NCBI RefSeq assembly: GCF_002811475.1
Contig: NZ_NPDL01000008.1
Location: 186,001 to 250,000, forward strand
Reading direction: 5' to 3'
DNA: 64,000 bases
From: Leptospira hartskeerlii
Lineage (GTDB): Bacteria > Spirochaetota > Leptospiria > Leptospirales > Leptospiraceae
The notes beneath the pieces are model-generated. The model made no database searches. It was given only the letters and a program-made list of their open reading frames with translations, and was not told the DNA's origin. A program made the translations under genes and the position numbers. Of this stretch, positions 24,531 through 34,879 are shown piece by piece. Every line of letters begins with the position of its first letter. The first letter of the stretch is position 1.

Positions 24531-26300
24531 TCAGTATCGATTTCTCCATAAGGATAATTTTTTGAGTCCCTCTGTCAATTTTGTTTTTAGGGAAGAAAGG
24601 GGTCCTTCTATCCGGGCAAAAACGCGGGCAACGGGGGAAAAGAATTTAGCGAGGATCTGAAAGAAATTTACTACAGCTGGCGGAAAACGCATATCGGTTC
24701 GTTTTAACATAACTACTGAGCCAATGATTGCTATTGCGATGTTTCCACTCCAAGGTCCCAGCCAAACCGGGAACTTAGAATTTTCAGAAATATTCGATCC
24801 AAATGTGAAAAGTGCCCAATACACGATGATCAAAACCACAGCCATGGTAAAACTCATCCCTTTTCCGGAACGTTTTACTACGAGACCTAAAGGCAAGGAC
24901 ACCAAGGAAAAAATAATACAAGAAACAGGAATTGCATATCTTCTTTGGATCTCTACATCGAACTGAGAGACCCTTTTCTTAGCTTCTTTTAATAAAGTAG
25001 TCAGCTGAAGAACGATTGTAACGCTTTGAGATTTCTGAGCATCCGAGATTGTAGGATCATTCATGATATTCGGCAATTCCAATTGCAACCGCAGAACTCT
25101 GTCTTTTAAATTTTCAGATCCGTCAGAAGGTATTCCCATCTCTTGCAAAATTTCGAGTCCAGGGATCTTTTCCAATCTTCCCGCTTTAATATTATTTCTG
25201 ATATCGATCAAGGTCAAAAGGGTGAAAGAACCTGGATCTACATTGATGACTAAGCTTTTTTTCTCTTCCGTTTTTGGAATATTATAATCCATCTCCCCTT
25301 TTCGAAGATCTCCGACCGAGAACTGATGCTTGGCCCTGTCCCATTCTAGTATCCAAGCATCCTTCAATCGGATGGATTTTTCGAATTCACCGTCAGGCCC
25401 CTTCTTCTCGACTAACGTTCCTTTTTTAGCGGATATGATCTGTGTAATATAAGATTCTCCTAATTGAACGGGACGACTCGCAGCCCCCATAGAAAGAAGA
25501 AGTGGATCTTGGTTCTGTGGAATAAACACAGTCCACTCACGGATCTGAACTCCCGAAAGTTCTCCCGTTTTAGCGTTCACACCTTCCGTATACATCGCGA
25601 TCGCTTTTTCGGAGCCCGCATTCTGCACTTGGTCTCCAGCAAACTGTCCAGGAGTTAAAGCAAGTAGAGGATTATAAGCCAAAACCCATTTATTGAACTC
25701 AGTCATTTTTCGCGTATTAATAGGAGAAAGGTAGAAGCAGAGGTATGCAACGATAGCAGCTAAGAATACCCCGAACCCTACAAACACTACGTAAATTCGG
25801 GAAAATCCTATACCTGCAGAACGTATCGCAGTGATCTCCGAATCGCCTGAAAGTCTTCCCGCTGCCATCACGCCACTCATCAAACATGCAAGAGGCGCAG
25901 TTGTAGGAAGAATATTCCCCAATAGATATCCGAAGTAATCCAAAAGTCGAAAAGGATCCACACCCTTGCCCACAAAAAGGCCGATCATACTTTTAAGAGC
26001 GATGGCCATATAGATACTTGTGAAAAATAAAAGTGCTACGAAGAAGGAAGGGACAATTTCAGAAAGAATATAACGATCCAAAATTGGAAGCCATCTCCAA
26101 AACTTCTCTCTATCTGTATGGACAAAAAAGCCAGGAGGAAGGTCTGAAACGTTATGTACCCTTACCGAGCGAAGGTCTTTTCCTTCCGATACTTTTCCGG
26201 CGGCTTCTGTTCCGAAACCTGTGGTATCAGTCCGGTGCACTGCCTTGGACTTTTTTTTAGGAGAGGAATCGCCTCCCGAAGCACGGGAGTTCTTCTTCAC
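24531..26300 (-). CDS. LptF/LptG (YjgP/YjgQ) family LPS export permease with long N-terminal extension
   Basis: 589 residues, longer than the usual ~360. Residues 1-75 are a charged, probably cytoplasmic extension (containing DSSPKKKSK) not found in E. coli LptF. Then [20 protein letters not shown] begins transmembrane helix 1. [20 protein letters not shown] is the conserved coupling region. A large periplasmic domain runs about 215-470, and three more helices include [20 protein letters not shown] (the classic LptF/G segment). It should transfer LPS from the inner membrane with LptB and its partner permease. Its ATG overlaps the miaB stop by 4 bases, so the two genes are coupled. Confidence 0.88.
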   Translation of the reverse strand: MKKNSRASGGDSSPKKKSKAVHRTDTTGFGTEAAGKVSEGKDLRSVRVHNVSDLPPGFFVHTDREKFWRWLPILDRYILSEIVPSFFVALLFFTSIYMAIALKSMIGLFVGKGVDPFRLLDYFGYLLGNILPTTAPLACLMSGVMAAGRLSGDSEITAIRSAGIGFSRIYVVFVGFGVFLAAIVAYLCFYLSPINTRKMTEFNKWVLAYNPLLALTPGQFAGDQVQNAGSEKAIAMYTEGVNAKTGELSGVQIREWTVFIPQNQDPLLLSMGAASRPVQLGESYITQIISAKKGTLVEKKGPDGEFEKSIRLKDAWILEWDRAKHQFSVGDLRKGEMDYNIPKTEEKKSLVINVDPGSFTLLTLIDIRNNIKAGRLEKIPGLEILQEMGIPSDGSENLKDRVLRLQLELPNIMNDPTISDAQKSQSVTIVLQLTTLLKEAKKRVSQFDVEIQRRYAIPVSCIIFSLVSLPLGLVVKRSGKGMSFTMAVVLIIVYWALFTFGSNISENSKFPVWLGPWSGNIAIAIIGSVVMLKRTDMRFPPAVVNFFQILAKFFSPVARVFARIEGPLSSLKTKLTEGLKKLSLWRNRY

Positions 26301-27646
26301 TCTATCACCTCTCCTTTGAGAGTAGCACTTGTGGCGAAATTGATCTTAACGGAGACAGTTTTTCCGATCAGAGAATCAACATTAACATTCTCCGGTAATT
26401 TGAAAACGGTCATTCTTCCACAAGGAGTGCGGCCGCATGCTTCTTTGGAAGATTTTTTAGATGCACCTTCCACTAAGATCGGAAAAGTTTTGCCGATCCT
26501 TGATTTATTCTGCTCCGCAGAAATAGAAGTCTGAAGATCGACTAACTTAGTGAGACGTTCTCCTTTCACTTCTTCAGGCACATCGTCCGGATATCTTTTT
26601 TGCGCGATCGTACCTTCTCTCTCAGAATACTTGAACATGAATGCCATATCGAAGCCAACTTTGCGGACCATGTCCAACGTATCTTCGAACTGCTCTTCCG
26701 TTTCTCCGGGAAAACCTACGATAATATCCGTTGTAAGTCCAACATTTGGAACAATCGTTTTGATCTGATCCACTACTTCCAAAAATTCCTCTTTGGAATA
26801 AGTTCTTTTCATATTCTCCAACACATCCGTATTCCCAGACTGTAATGGAAGATGAATATTTGGACAGAATCTAGGATTCTCAGCCATAAGTTCCAAAAGA
26901 TGCATTGGAAAATCTTTCGGGTGAGGAGAAGTAAAACGAATTCTCTCTATATCAGTTTCTTCTAATAGAAGTCGCACAAGTCCTGCAAAATCGACGCCTT
27001 CCGACTTATAAGAGTTCACATTCTGTCCAAGCAAAGTAAGTTGTTTTACGCCTTGCGCAACAAGATCACGAGTTTCTCTTACAATAGAATGAGGATCTCT
27101 ACTTCTCTCTCTTCCTCTTGTATAAGGGACCACGCAGAATGTGCAAAAATTATTGCAGCCTCTCATGATCGTGACGAATGCTTGGATGCCGTTTACAACT
27201 CTAGGCTCAATCTCATCATACGTTTCGATCTTAGAAAGACGGGTCAAAGAAACAGGTTGTTTATCGGAACGAATTGTTTGGATGAGTTCAGGAAGAGTTC
27301 TATAATTATCAGGACCAACAACCAAATCCAAAGGTAATTCCTGATGAAATAGATCATCACCCAGGTTTTGGGCCATACATCCGAGAACACCGATGACGAG
27401 GTCCGGATTTCTTTTTTTCAGATATCCAAGGCCTTGGAGCCTGGCGTAAATTTTTGCATGAGCATTCTCTCGGATCGCACATGTATTTAAGAAAATAACG
27501 TCGGAAAGTTCCGGATCTGAAACTGTCTCGAACTGAGCGCCTTGCATCAAACTGGACACGATACCCGAATCGTATTCGTTCATCTGGCAGCCATAGGTCT
27601 CTATATAAACCTTGCCTGTCTTTTTTTCTACTTCAAGCACGCTCAT
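26297..27646 (-). CDS. miaB: tRNA-2-methylthio-N6-dimethylallyladenosine synthase MiaB
   Basis: 449 residues. The N-terminal UPF0004 domain holds the auxiliary cluster cysteines (YGCQMNEYD at Cys20, NTCAIRE, LGCMAQ). The radical SAM motif is [41 protein letters not shown] and [11 protein letters not shown] follow in order, and a TRAM domain forms the end. It adds the methylthio group to i6A37 of tRNAs reading UNN codons. It is the upstream gene of a two-gene unit with the LptF-like permease. The ATG is the conserved first Met. Confidence 0.96.
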   Translation of the reverse strand: MSVLEVEKKTGKVYIETYGCQMNEYDSGIVSSLMQGAQFETVSDPELSDVIFLNTCAIRENAHAKIYARLQGLGYLKKRNPDLVIGVLGCMAQNLGDDLFHQELPLDLVVGPDNYRTLPELIQTIRSDKQPVSLTRLSKIETYDEIEPRVVNGIQAFVTIMRGCNNFCTFCVVPYTRGRERSRDPHSIVRETRDLVAQGVKQLTLLGQNVNSYKSEGVDFAGLVRLLLEETDIERIRFTSPHPKDFPMHLLELMAENPRFCPNIHLPLQSGNTDVLENMKRTYSKEEFLEVVDQIKTIVPNVGLTTDIIVGFPGETEEQFEDTLDMVRKVGFDMAFMFKYSEREGTIAQKRYPDDVPEEVKGERLTKLVDLQTSISAEQNKSRIGKTFPILVEGASKKSSKEACGRTPCGRMTVFKLPENVNVDSLIGKTVSVKINFATSATLKGEVIE

Positions 27647-27759
27647 AGGTCCAGTTTTGGAGAAGGAAAGGCCCTGTCAACCCGCTCGAAACCTTAAAAA
27701 AAAGTTTCCTTTCCTGCAGGTATCGGATCATAATCAGAATTCTTCTAAAGACAAATCAG

Positions 27760-28404
27760 ATGAATCGATTCGGAACAGGGCTCAGCCGTAAAACAGACTA
27801 TTATGTATTATTGGGCCTTTCCAGAGACGCCTCTTCCAAAGCTGTAGAAGAGGCCTTTCATCGATACGTACAGAATTTAAAAGAACATTCTTGGGTGCCT
27901 TGGAAAGATGCAGAATTAAGAGAAGGCGCGGAAGCATACTATCATCTATCGGATCCTCTCAGACGAAAACGTTATGATTCCTCCTTGGATTATGAATTGG
28001 TTCTTCCTGATCCGGAAGGTGTGCCGGAAGAATTCGAACAATATTTCGAAGTCCAAAAAATTTCCACACCCAAGGAATATGAGAGACTATACAAACAATT
28101 CCTAATGCTAAAGTACGAGAGAGAAGATAAACTTTGGATCTTCAGGGCCACGATATATTTTATTCTAGCCTGCTTTTCCGCACTGGTAATTTCTTCTCTT
28201 GTTTTTGTAGTATTCCAGAAAAACGGCTGGCTCTCCACAAGCGCCGACCTTTTCTATCGTAGATGGGGACTCTTGTTCTCCTGTACGTTTATGGGAACGG
28301 CATATACGCTGTTCCGAATATTCTATCTGGAAAGAGAGATCTCCCTTAGAGAGAAAAAAAGAGAAATAGAGCAGAATGAAGAAGTCTCGGACATCGGACC
28401 CTAA
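27760..28404 (+). CDS. Membrane protein with J-like domain lacking HPD
   Basis: 214 residues. Residues 13-75 follow a J-domain layout (TDYYVLLGLSRDASSKAVEE, then YYHLSDPLRRKRYDSSL), but the HPD needed to stimulate Hsp70 is absent: the expected place reads YVQNLKEHSW. Two transmembrane helices lie at about 128-152 and 168-190, with a charged tail (REKKREIEQNEE). The last 29 bases overlap the next gene, so the two are coupled. It may be a J-like scaffold for a membrane complex; co-chaperone activity is unlikely without HPD. Confidence 0.75.
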   Translation: MNRFGTGLSRKTDYYVLLGLSRDASSKAVEEAFHRYVQNLKEHSWVPWKDAELREGAEAYYHLSDPLRRKRYDSSLDYELVLPDPEGVPEEFEQYFEVQKISTPKEYERLYKQFLMLKYEREDKLWIFRATIYFILACFSALVISSLVFVVFQKNGWLSTSADLFYRRWGLLFSCTFMGTAYTLFRIFYLEREISLREKKREIEQNEEVSDIGP

Positions 28405-29017
28405 AGCCTTAACAGAGGACGAAATACAATATTATTATTCACTTCTTCAAGAAGAAGTTACAGAATACAACTGCGGAAGTTTATGTGCTCCTTCCAACGG
28501 AGGGATCCCAGTTTGTTGCCAAGCAGACAATGCGCTCCCTGCATTATATAAAGCAGAATATGAAATGTTATCCAAAAGAACGGACTTATGGAAAGCATAT
28601 GTTCCAATGACCCGGGAAGAAAAAAAAGAATTCGCAGTATACGATCATAGGAAAATTACGTTTTGTGAATGTAAGGGAGTGGCTCATTGTGAAAGAGAGA
28701 ACCGCTCGATCAGTTGCAGGACTTTCCCATTAGAACCTTATTTGGATACGCGGGGCGTTTTAGTGGGGCTAGTTTTCATGCAAGAATTCCAAACCAAATG
28801 CCCACTGACATCTAGAGCAAAAGATGTACGACAAGAATTCATAGATAATCATTTTCTATTTTGGGAAAAACTTTTGTTTAGAGTTGAATCAGAATATGAA
28901 GTATATACTGATTCCAGTAAGGCTTACCGCAGAAAGAGAAAACGTACTGGTGTCGAATTTCCGATTTTATATCCGAGTCATCTGAAAGGGAAAGAATACC
29001 TGAAGCAGTATATTTGA
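28376..29017 (+). CDS. Cysteine-cluster protein (YkgJ-like metal-chelating)
   Basis: 213 residues, no signal. Cysteines are grouped at 33, 37, 47 and 48 (YNCGSLCAP, PVCCQAD) and at 97, 99, 105 and 114 (FCECKGVAHC, SCRTFPLEPY), with a further one near 142. This layout, including the C-R-x-F-P-L-E-P-Y ending, resembles proteins of the YkgJ zinc/iron-chelating type. The gene overlaps the J-like gene by 29 bases. A palindrome of the TGTTGGAATTCC family begins 12 bases after the stop. Metal identity and function are unknown. Confidence 0.75.
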   Translation: MKKSRTSDPKALTEDEIQYYYSLLQEEVTEYNCGSLCAPSNGGIPVCCQADNALPALYKAEYEMLSKRTDLWKAYVPMTREEKKEFAVYDHRKITFCECKGVAHCERENRSISCRTFPLEPYLDTRGVLVGLVFMQEFQTKCPLTSRAKDVRQEFIDNHFLFWEKLLFRVESEYEVYTDSSKAYRRKRKRTGVEFPILYPSHLKGKEYLKQYI

Positions 29018-29028
29018 TTGGTAAGCGA

Positions 29029-29044
29029 TGTTGGAATTCCAACA
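29029..29044. repeat. Perfect 16-bp palindrome TGTTGGAATTCCAACA (second exact copy)
   Basis: Between convergent genes, 12 bases after the Cys-cluster stop and 8 before the lipoprotein stop. Same sequence and almost the same placement as the copy at 23598-23613. Confidence 0.75.
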
Positions 29045-29051
29045 CACAATT

Positions 29052-29690
29052 TTAATAATCAAACAGAAATCTAAATGTAAAAAGTTCATATCCCAAAATC
29101 TGGACTTCCAATGGATTTGGGCCTTTTTGAAAACAGGATTCCGGGAATGCGGCCAAAACCTTTTTGGTTTCTTCTTCATATGAATTCTTATGTTTCAATT
29201 TTGTTGGAGAGGAGGAAGGATTAGAATTTTCGAATTTGTGTTTTGTAATCTGACTCTTACCGTCTCTTTCCCCGCCCTGCTCGACCGGAAAAAAATAATA
29301 AGTATAAGGAAATTCAACCTTATCCTTCCCTTCACATTCTCCTAAACGGATCCCGATCTCTCCCAAAGTATCCACAGGACGATAAATTGTATTTGGACGA
29401 ATATCTACTAAGAATACCCTCTTCCCTTTCGGGTCCCAACCCAGATCCGATTCCAACAGGCTTTCTTTAGACTTAGATATAGTTGTATTATTATTAGGAT
29501 CTTCTAATATATTCTTTAAGATCTCGCCTCTGACTTCCCACACCCGGACATCATAAGCGATCCTTTCTCCATTCGATCGCTCCGCTCTTCCTTCCTTTTT
29601 ATCCCAGGAAGTCTCAGGTAAATATTTGCGCTCTAAGGTCGTCTTGCAGGATGACATGAGAAGTATTAAGAAAAGAAGAATGAATTTCAT
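29052..29690 (-). CDS. Hypothetical lipoprotein
   Basis: 212 residues. MKFILLFLILLMSSC is a signal peptide with a spirochaete lipobox (LMSSC, Cys15). The mature protein has one beta-rich domain (RIAYDVRVWEVRGEI, KRVFLVDIRPNTIY, PYTYYFFPVEQGG), then a Ser/Lys-rich linker (about 150-172), then EVQILGYELFTFRFLFDY. Unrecognised family. It stands apart from the HEAT-repeat gene 51 bases upstream, though the two could share a transcript. Confidence 0.75.
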   Translation of the reverse strand: MKFILLFLILLMSSCKTTLERKYLPETSWDKKEGRAERSNGERIAYDVRVWEVRGEILKNILEDPNNNTTISKSKESLLESDLGWDPKGKRVFLVDIRPNTIYRPVDTLGEIGIRLGECEGKDKVEFPYTYYFFPVEQGGERDGKSQITKHKFENSNPSSSPTKLKHKNSYEEETKKVLAAFPESCFQKGPNPLEVQILGYELFTFRFLFDY

Positions 29691-29741
29691 AACTTATTCT
29701 CTTTGCTCTCCGTGTCTTCTGTGCGAAAGAGTAAGCGCTTT

Positions 29742-31082
29742 CTACTTAGATACCTTAATAGAAATGATCTCTCGAACTGCTTTTTCCATTTCGGATTTTA
29801 CTTCTGGAGTTTTTTCTATCACGTAGGCATCGAATAATGCAGGTAAACATTCAGGATCACCGATGATCCGAACAGTATCGATCGCCTGTAAACGAAGGGG
29901 AAGATATTCTTTTTTATTATTGGAAGTAAATGAGATCAGAGCCGGAACGGAGGTTTTATCCTTCAATTCTCCCAATGCCTTTAAGAGAGAAAGTTTTACT
30001 TCGTTTACTTTTTCTTTTTCGAAAATACGTTTGAGTTCATTCGTTCCAGGATTGAATCCTAGTTTTCCCATTACTTCTGCTGCGCGAGAACGAAGACCCG
30101 GATCCTTATCCCCATCTAAAATGGTCAGTAATCCCTGCCCGCCTCCGTGAGCACCAAGATCCAAAAGTAGATCGATCAATCTAGCCTTCAGTCCTGGCAC
30201 GGTTTCTTTTACCAATTGTTCCGAAACCGATTTGGCTCCTTGTTTATCATTCAGATAAAATAATGCTTCGGTGCAGATCTTTCGTAGATCAGGATTCGGT
30301 TCCGTGATCCCCTTATAGAAAAGAGAAATATACTGCCTGCTTTTTCTATTTTTCAAGATCTCCAAACCGTGAAGACGAACATCCTCATCCGGGTCGGAAG
30401 CAGCCATACGAGGAATATTCCCACGATTATCAGGAATATTATTTTTATTTAATACTGTAAAAAATCTTCTGCGAAGAGCCGGAATATCATCCGTGGCGAA
30501 CTTAGCTATCAGATTCTGGACTCTTTCATCTTTGATCCAGATGGCAGATTCTAAAAAATATTCTCTATATACCGGATTATTGGAAACGGCAAGATCCAAA
30601 ACATGAGGCATTGCCCTGTCATCTTTGATCCCTTGCACATATCTGTAAGAAGATTGTCTCACTTCAAAATCAGTATGAGTGAGCCCCGCGATCACCGCAT
30701 AGATCAGTCTTTTTTCTTTTTTTCGATCTGCGAGTTCTAAGATCCTAGTTTGGATCTCTGTGCTTCGAGTGGCTTTAAAAACGTTGTCGAGTTCGTTTGC
30801 CCAGGTTGGAGCAAGAGTGTCTAAGTCTTCTAATTCGGAAAAAAGTGCCAGGGTAGCGAAGATACTATCTTCTCTCGCGTCCTGCTCTGAAATAATTTTG
30901 GGAAGTTCTTTTACCAGATCCAAACGATTCTTGGATTTGATCTCGGAAATTGCTCTGGCTTGGGATCTTCCTTTGGAAAGAACGGATTCCTTTAATGGAT
31001 CCTTTTGTTCTTCTGCAAAAATGCTTCCGCTAAAATAGAAAGTGAAGAATAGAACCAGACAAAAGAATGGAATTCTTTTCAG
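29742..31082 (-). CDS. Exported HEAT-repeat protein, apparent CTG start
   Basis: 446 residues when started at the CTG at 31080-31082. From there it begins [20 protein letters not shown] followed by IFAEEQ, a full signal peptide. GAGGGA lies 9 bases upstream, and CTGA overlaps the stop of the preceding gene exactly as ATGA couplings do. The next usable start, TTG at 30923, would remove the signal. HEAT-like helical repeats fill about 75-440, for example [38 protein letters not shown] and [19 protein letters not shown]. Probably a periplasmic scaffold working with the TPR protein made from the same message. Confidence 0.78.
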   Translation of the reverse strand: MKRIPFFCLVLFFTFYFSGSIFAEEQKDPLKESVLSKGRSQARAISEIKSKNRLDLVKELPKIISEQDAREDSIFATLALFSELEDLDTLAPTWANELDNVFKATRSTEIQTRILELADRKKEKRLIYAVIAGLTHTDFEVRQSSYRYVQGIKDDRAMPHVLDLAVSNNPVYREYFLESAIWIKDERVQNLIAKFATDDIPALRRRFFTVLNKNNIPDNRGNIPRMAASDPDEDVRLHGLEILKNRKSRQYISLFYKGITEPNPDLRKICTEALFYLNDKQGAKSVSEQLVKETVPGLKARLIDLLLDLGAHGGGQGLLTILDGDKDPGLRSRAAEVMGKLGFNPGTNELKRIFEKEKVNEVKLSLLKALGELKDKTSVPALISFTSNNKKEYLPLRLQAIDTVRIIGDPECLPALFDAYVIEKTPEVKSEMEKAVREIISIKVSK

Positions 31083-33151
31083 AAAAGACCGTCCCTCTTG
31101 GAGGAATCCTCCAATGCGGCCGTCGCGGCACGCTTATTATCGTAAGCTTCCGTATTGGACGGATCTAAGTCTATTGCATTTTGGAAGGAACGAACCGCCT
31201 TTTTATATTCTCCGTTCTTGTAAAATGCGACTCCCAGATAATTATAAGCTGTAGATGCAGTCTTAGGTTTTACTTCTGATCTTACGATCGCAGTCAATTC
31301 TTCGATCGCTTTTTCGCGATCCAAAACCGAGTTTGAATCCAATAGAATTTTAGAAAGAACCAAACGGCCTTCATAATCTTCCGGATCCATATGTGCAGAA
31401 CGATATGCTTCGTCTTTAGCCCTGTTTTTCATATCAGGATCTTTGGATTTATTGTATAGAAGTGCGAGCTTCTTATGAGCCTGCTTGATCTCATTTGAAT
31501 TTCTGGATCTATTCAGCACTTGGAGTAATATCTTTTCAGCACTGGAAGATTCTCCTGTGCCCATATATGCTTCCGCAAGTTTTAAGGCTACTTTGTAGTA
31601 ATCTTCCTTTTGTTTAAAGAGTGCAGTGTATTCTTCGATAGCTTCTCTATAAAATTTGTTTTCGAGATAATAATCGCCCAATGCTTCCTTAGGCTTGATA
31701 TCATCCGGATCCAAATAAGATGACTTACGAAAATTCTCGATTGCTTGTGTGCCATTGCCTGTGTGTTTATATACAAGGCCTAAATTATAATATGCTTTTG
31801 CATTTTTAGGATTTAGATCCAGGACTCGGTTTAGATATGTAATTGCTTCTCCATATCTTTCCATTTGGTCGAGAACCACGCCCAAGTTTAATAAAGCAGT
31901 TTCCGTAAAACTATCTCCTGGAGTGGAGTCTACGATCCTTCTGTAAGTTTCTTCCGCTGCGAGAAGGTCCCCTTTATTATAATATGTTTCTGCGAGTTGG
32001 AATAATAGATCCAAATTGTTTGGATTATATTTCAGGCCCTTTTGGAGTGCATTGATAGATTGCTCTCCTTGATTCAGCTGCTCGAAACCTTCCGCAATAG
32101 ATCGAAATAATTCCGGATCGTTAGAACCGGCTTGGTTTGCAAGTTCCAGATATTTTACAGATTCTTCTAATTTACCGTTCTTCTTCAAAACGATAGAAAG
32201 ATTGTATAATGCCTTTGCATCGTTAGGAGTGATAGTTGCCGCTTCTCTAAAATAATGTTCTGCGGAAACATAATCTCCCCTATTATAGGAAATATTTCCC
32301 AGATAAGAATTGGAAAGTGCTGCGAGTTTTCCGCCTCTTGCCCTCATCACCACAAGTTTGAAATGTTCTTCTGCCTGCGGGATCTCTCCTTTTTTAAAAT
32401 AACTTAATGCTAGGTTATAAGTTAAATAAGGATCATCCGGAGAAGAAGAAAGTCCCTGTTTATACGCATCAATCGCAGCATCCGGATCGTTAATCTCGTT
32501 GAAAAGATTTCCAGCCATAAGAGCGATACGTGGATCGTTAGGCGCAATCTCTCTCGCCTTCAACGCGGTACTTCTTGCAGCAGAATTTTGGCCGCTATGA
32601 GCATACGCTAAAGTTAAATTATAGTATGCGTATACATTATTTCCATCCAGAGTGATCGCCTTCTGTAAAGAATCTATCGCCTGAGGAAATCTTCCGTCCT
32701 CGTCATAGATCACTCCGAGCACAGTCAAGGCTAAGGACTTCTCCTGGCTTGTAGCAGGCCCTGTCAAAAACTCAGTACAATAATCGAATGATTGCTTTCT
32801 ATAATTCTGTTTATATAAAGTAACACACTTGGTCAGAAGTGGATTGTTCGTTCCGTCCGGAAGATAAGGTCTTTGTAATTCTTGAGCAAGACTTCCCTTT
32901 GGCATGAGAGGAGACTTACCATCTGCAACTCCATTCGCACCGAAACCAGGTCGACCTTCTCTGAAAAAAGAATACCAAATCGCAAGACCGATCAAAAGAA
33001 GAAGGGAAGCAGCGAGCGCCCCCCAAGCAAATGCAGTCGGATTATAATGACGTCTGGGACGAAACTCTTCCGGTTCGTCTCCATAATAGTAAGAAGGTTT
33101 AGGTTCTTCCGTCTCCAGGAAGATTCGGTTCTTGCGGATCGGGTTTTCCAT
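31079..33151 (-). CDS. Membrane-anchored TPR-repeat protein
   Basis: 690 residues from the ATG at 33151, which gives [20 protein letters not shown]; a longer frame to 33223 adds 24 residues overlapping nusB further. One transmembrane helix lies at about 46-65 ([20 protein letters not shown]). About twelve TPR units then cover roughly residues 110-680, such as [40 protein letters not shown] and [20 protein letters not shown]. The protein should sit in the inner membrane with TPRs in the periplasm. It overlaps nusB by 53 bases upstream and the HEAT gene by 4 downstream, so ribH-nusB-TPR-HEAT looks like one transcription unit. Confidence 0.87.
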   Translation of the reverse strand: MENPIRKNRIFLETEEPKPSYYYGDEPEEFRPRRHYNPTAFAWGALAASLLLLIGLAIWYSFFREGRPGFGANGVADGKSPLMPKGSLAQELQRPYLPDGTNNPLLTKCVTLYKQNYRKQSFDYCTEFLTGPATSQEKSLALTVLGVIYDEDGRFPQAIDSLQKAITLDGNNVYAYYNLTLAYAHSGQNSAARSTALKAREIAPNDPRIALMAGNLFNEINDPDAAIDAYKQGLSSSPDDPYLTYNLALSYFKKGEIPQAEEHFKLVVMRARGGKLAALSNSYLGNISYNRGDYVSAEHYFREAATITPNDAKALYNLSIVLKKNGKLEESVKYLELANQAGSNDPELFRSIAEGFEQLNQGEQSINALQKGLKYNPNNLDLLFQLAETYYNKGDLLAAEETYRRIVDSTPGDSFTETALLNLGVVLDQMERYGEAITYLNRVLDLNPKNAKAYYNLGLVYKHTGNGTQAIENFRKSSYLDPDDIKPKEALGDYYLENKFYREAIEEYTALFKQKEDYYKVALKLAEAYMGTGESSSAEKILLQVLNRSRNSNEIKQAHKKLALLYNKSKDPDMKNRAKDEAYRSAHMDPEDYEGRLVLSKILLDSNSVLDREKAIEELTAIVRSEVKPKTASTAYNYLGVAFYKNGEYKKAVRSFQNAIDLDPSNTEAYDNKRAATAALEDSSKRDGLF

Positions 33152-33563
33152 ATCGGTTCGTCTCGTACTGAAGGATGGAATCCAAAATCCCATTGATAAA
33201 GGGGACCGAATTCTCGCTTTCAAATTCCTTAGTCAACTCGACCGCCTCGTCGATGGTGACCCTGGGCGGAATTTCCTTGGAATGCAATAACCCATAAATG
33301 GACAAACGTAGAATACATTTATTCACCGGGGAAATTCTAGCAAAATCCCAATTTCTCGAGTATTTCTTGATGAGAGTATCGATTGTTTCCGCGTTTTTCA
33401 CAACACCATTTATGATAGAAACTGCAAAATCCCTTTCTTCCGTTTCTATCTTTTTGTCGTACCAACGGAACTTTAGGACCTCCGACAAGGCGGAATCCAC
33501 CAGTTCTAACTGGTATAATGCCATTAATGCGATTTCGCGGGACTTCCTTCTGGAAGAAGACAT
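33099..33563 (-). CDS. nusB: Transcription antitermination factor NusB
   Basis: 154 residues, all helical. It begins [20 protein letters not shown], the typical R-[KR]-x-R-E-x-A-[LM]-x-x-L-[YF] opening, continues [20 protein letters not shown] and ends with [20 protein letters not shown] plus NGILDSI, all characteristic of NusB. It binds boxA RNA with NusE (S10) in rRNA antitermination. It starts 3 bases after ribH, the common ribH-nusB arrangement. Its 3' end overlaps the 5' end of the TPR gene by 53 bases. Confidence 0.95.
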   Translation of the reverse strand: MSSSRRKSREIALMALYQLELVDSALSEVLKFRWYDKKIETEERDFAVSIINGVVKNAETIDTLIKKYSRNWDFARISPVNKCILRLSIYGLLHSKEIPPRVTIDEAVELTKEFESENSVPFINGILDSILQYETNRYGKPDPQEPNLPGDGRT

Positions 33564-33566
33564 AGA

Positions 33567-34028
33567 TTAGAGAAGCTTGAGCAGATTTGTCATTTCCACC
33601 GCAGTGAGAGCAGCCTCGTAACCCTTGTTACCTGCCTTGGTGCCAGCTCTTTCGATGGCCTGCTCAATTGTATCTGTGGTCAAAACTCCAAAAATCACAG
33701 GCACGCCATGTTGCACTCCGATAGAACCTACTTTTGCAGATTCTCCGGCAACAAAATCAAAATGAGCGGTAGCTCCTCTGATCACTGCGCCCAAACAAAT
33801 GATAGAATCGTATTTTTTACTTTCTGCAGCTTTAGAAACCACAATCGGAAGTTCGTATGCTCCCGGGATCCTTACCACAGTAATATCTTTATCTTCGACT
33901 CCTGTCATGCGGAGTCCTTCGAGTGAACCTTTCAAAAGGCTTTCGACTATGAATTCGTTAAAACGGGAGACAACAATACAATGTTTTTGTCCCTTTCCGT
34001 CCAGCTTGGCTTTCAATTCTTGAGGCAT
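33567..34028 (-). CDS. ribH: 6,7-dimethyl-8-ribityllumazine synthase
   Basis: 153 residues. Motifs run [59 protein letters not shown] and [20 protein letters not shown] followed by [11 protein letters not shown]. The His in TAHFDFV is the catalytic base and the substrate-binding loops are intact. It condenses the pyrimidine and dihydroxybutanone-phosphate intermediates in riboflavin synthesis. First gene of the minus-strand unit, directly upstream of nusB. No FMN riboswitch was seen before it. Confidence 0.96.
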   Translation of the reverse strand: MPQELKAKLDGKGQKHCIVVSRFNEFIVESLLKGSLEGLRMTGVEDKDITVVRIPGAYELPIVVSKAAESKKYDSIICLGAVIRGATAHFDFVAGESAKVGSIGVQHGVPVIFGVLTTDTIEQAIERAGTKAGNKGYEAALTAVEMTNLLKLL

Positions 34029-34075
34029 TTGTTTCCTGGTTGCTTCTTATATCGAGAAAACACAAGTTACCCTGA

Positions 34076-34879
34076 GTGGCAACCGGAAAAGAAGCTTCCA
34101 AATCCAAATTCTGCATATTCCTGATCCTGGCAGGAGTCCAAGTTTTCACCCTTTCTTCCTGTGAGACTATCCGATCTTTTTGGAAACCAAAAGACGCATT
34201 TATAAAAAGTTTAGATCTACCTGACTGGGTCTTAGAATCCTCCATCAAGTTAAGAATATTCAACGATTCTCCCAATGTGATCAACCCGGAAGACGCGATG
34301 CCGGAAGATGATATCGCCTCATACGGAAACCAACTCAGAGTATTACTCGCTGTTTCACCTGCAGCAATGAGAGACATATACGAGATGGCTGGATGTTTGG
34401 ATGGAAGCGATCTAATCAAAGTTCGCGGAAACAAAATGACGGATAGCGGAGAAGACATCTGGTTCGGAGTATGCAAGAGCGGAGCGCAGGACGCGATCGT
34501 GTTCAGAGTATTGGAGATGGGAAACAACCAACTCTACTATTTATATGAAGAAGAGCTGGTAAAAACTTGGGACGAATCCAAGAAGAATGCAAAAACGAAT
34601 CCTGATAAATCCATGAGGCTCGCCACAAAGATCATAGAGCATGAACCAGCTCACCCAGGTGCCAGAAGATTACTCGGAAGTTTATATTTAAAGAACGGAT
34701 ATTGTCCGGGAGCTGTTCGTAATTATAGGATCTATCTTCGGATACTTCCCCACTCTGCCGAAAAATCTAAAATTGATTCATTAATCAGAAAGAGTTGTGG
34801 AGAAACTTTGGTCCCCAAAAAACCGGAGCCAAAAGAGTTTTCGGATGAACTGCCTACGATTGAGGAATCTGCACCTTAA
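34076..34879 (+). CDS. Lipoprotein with TPR-like C-terminal region
   Basis: 267 residues with a GTG start. The signal peptide ends in a lipobox at VFTLSSC (about Cys29). A domain of unknown type covers about 30-165. A short TPR-like stretch follows (SMRLATKIIEHEPAHPGARR, then YLKNGYCPGAVRNYRIYLRI), and the tail is acidic and Pro-rich. It is divergent from ribH across 47 bases and ends 3 bases into the small minus-strand gene downstream. Family unrecognised. Confidence 0.75.
   Translation: MATGKEASKSKFCIFLILAGVQVFTLSSCETIRSFWKPKDAFIKSLDLPDWVLESSIKLRIFNDSPNVINPEDAMPEDDIASYGNQLRVLLAVSPAAMRDIYEMAGCLDGSDLIKVRGNKMTDSGEDIWFGVCKSGAQDAIVFRVLEMGNNQLYYLYEEELVKTWDESKKNAKTNPDKSMRLATKIIEHEPAHPGARRLLGSLYLKNGYCPGAVRNYRIYLRILPHSAEKSKIDSLIRKSCGETLVPKKPEPKEFSDELPTIEESAP

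Noticed and set aside
33567..34075. FMN riboswitch before ribH
   Set aside because: The 47 bases between ribH and the divergent lipoprotein gene are too short and lack the conserved RFN elements.
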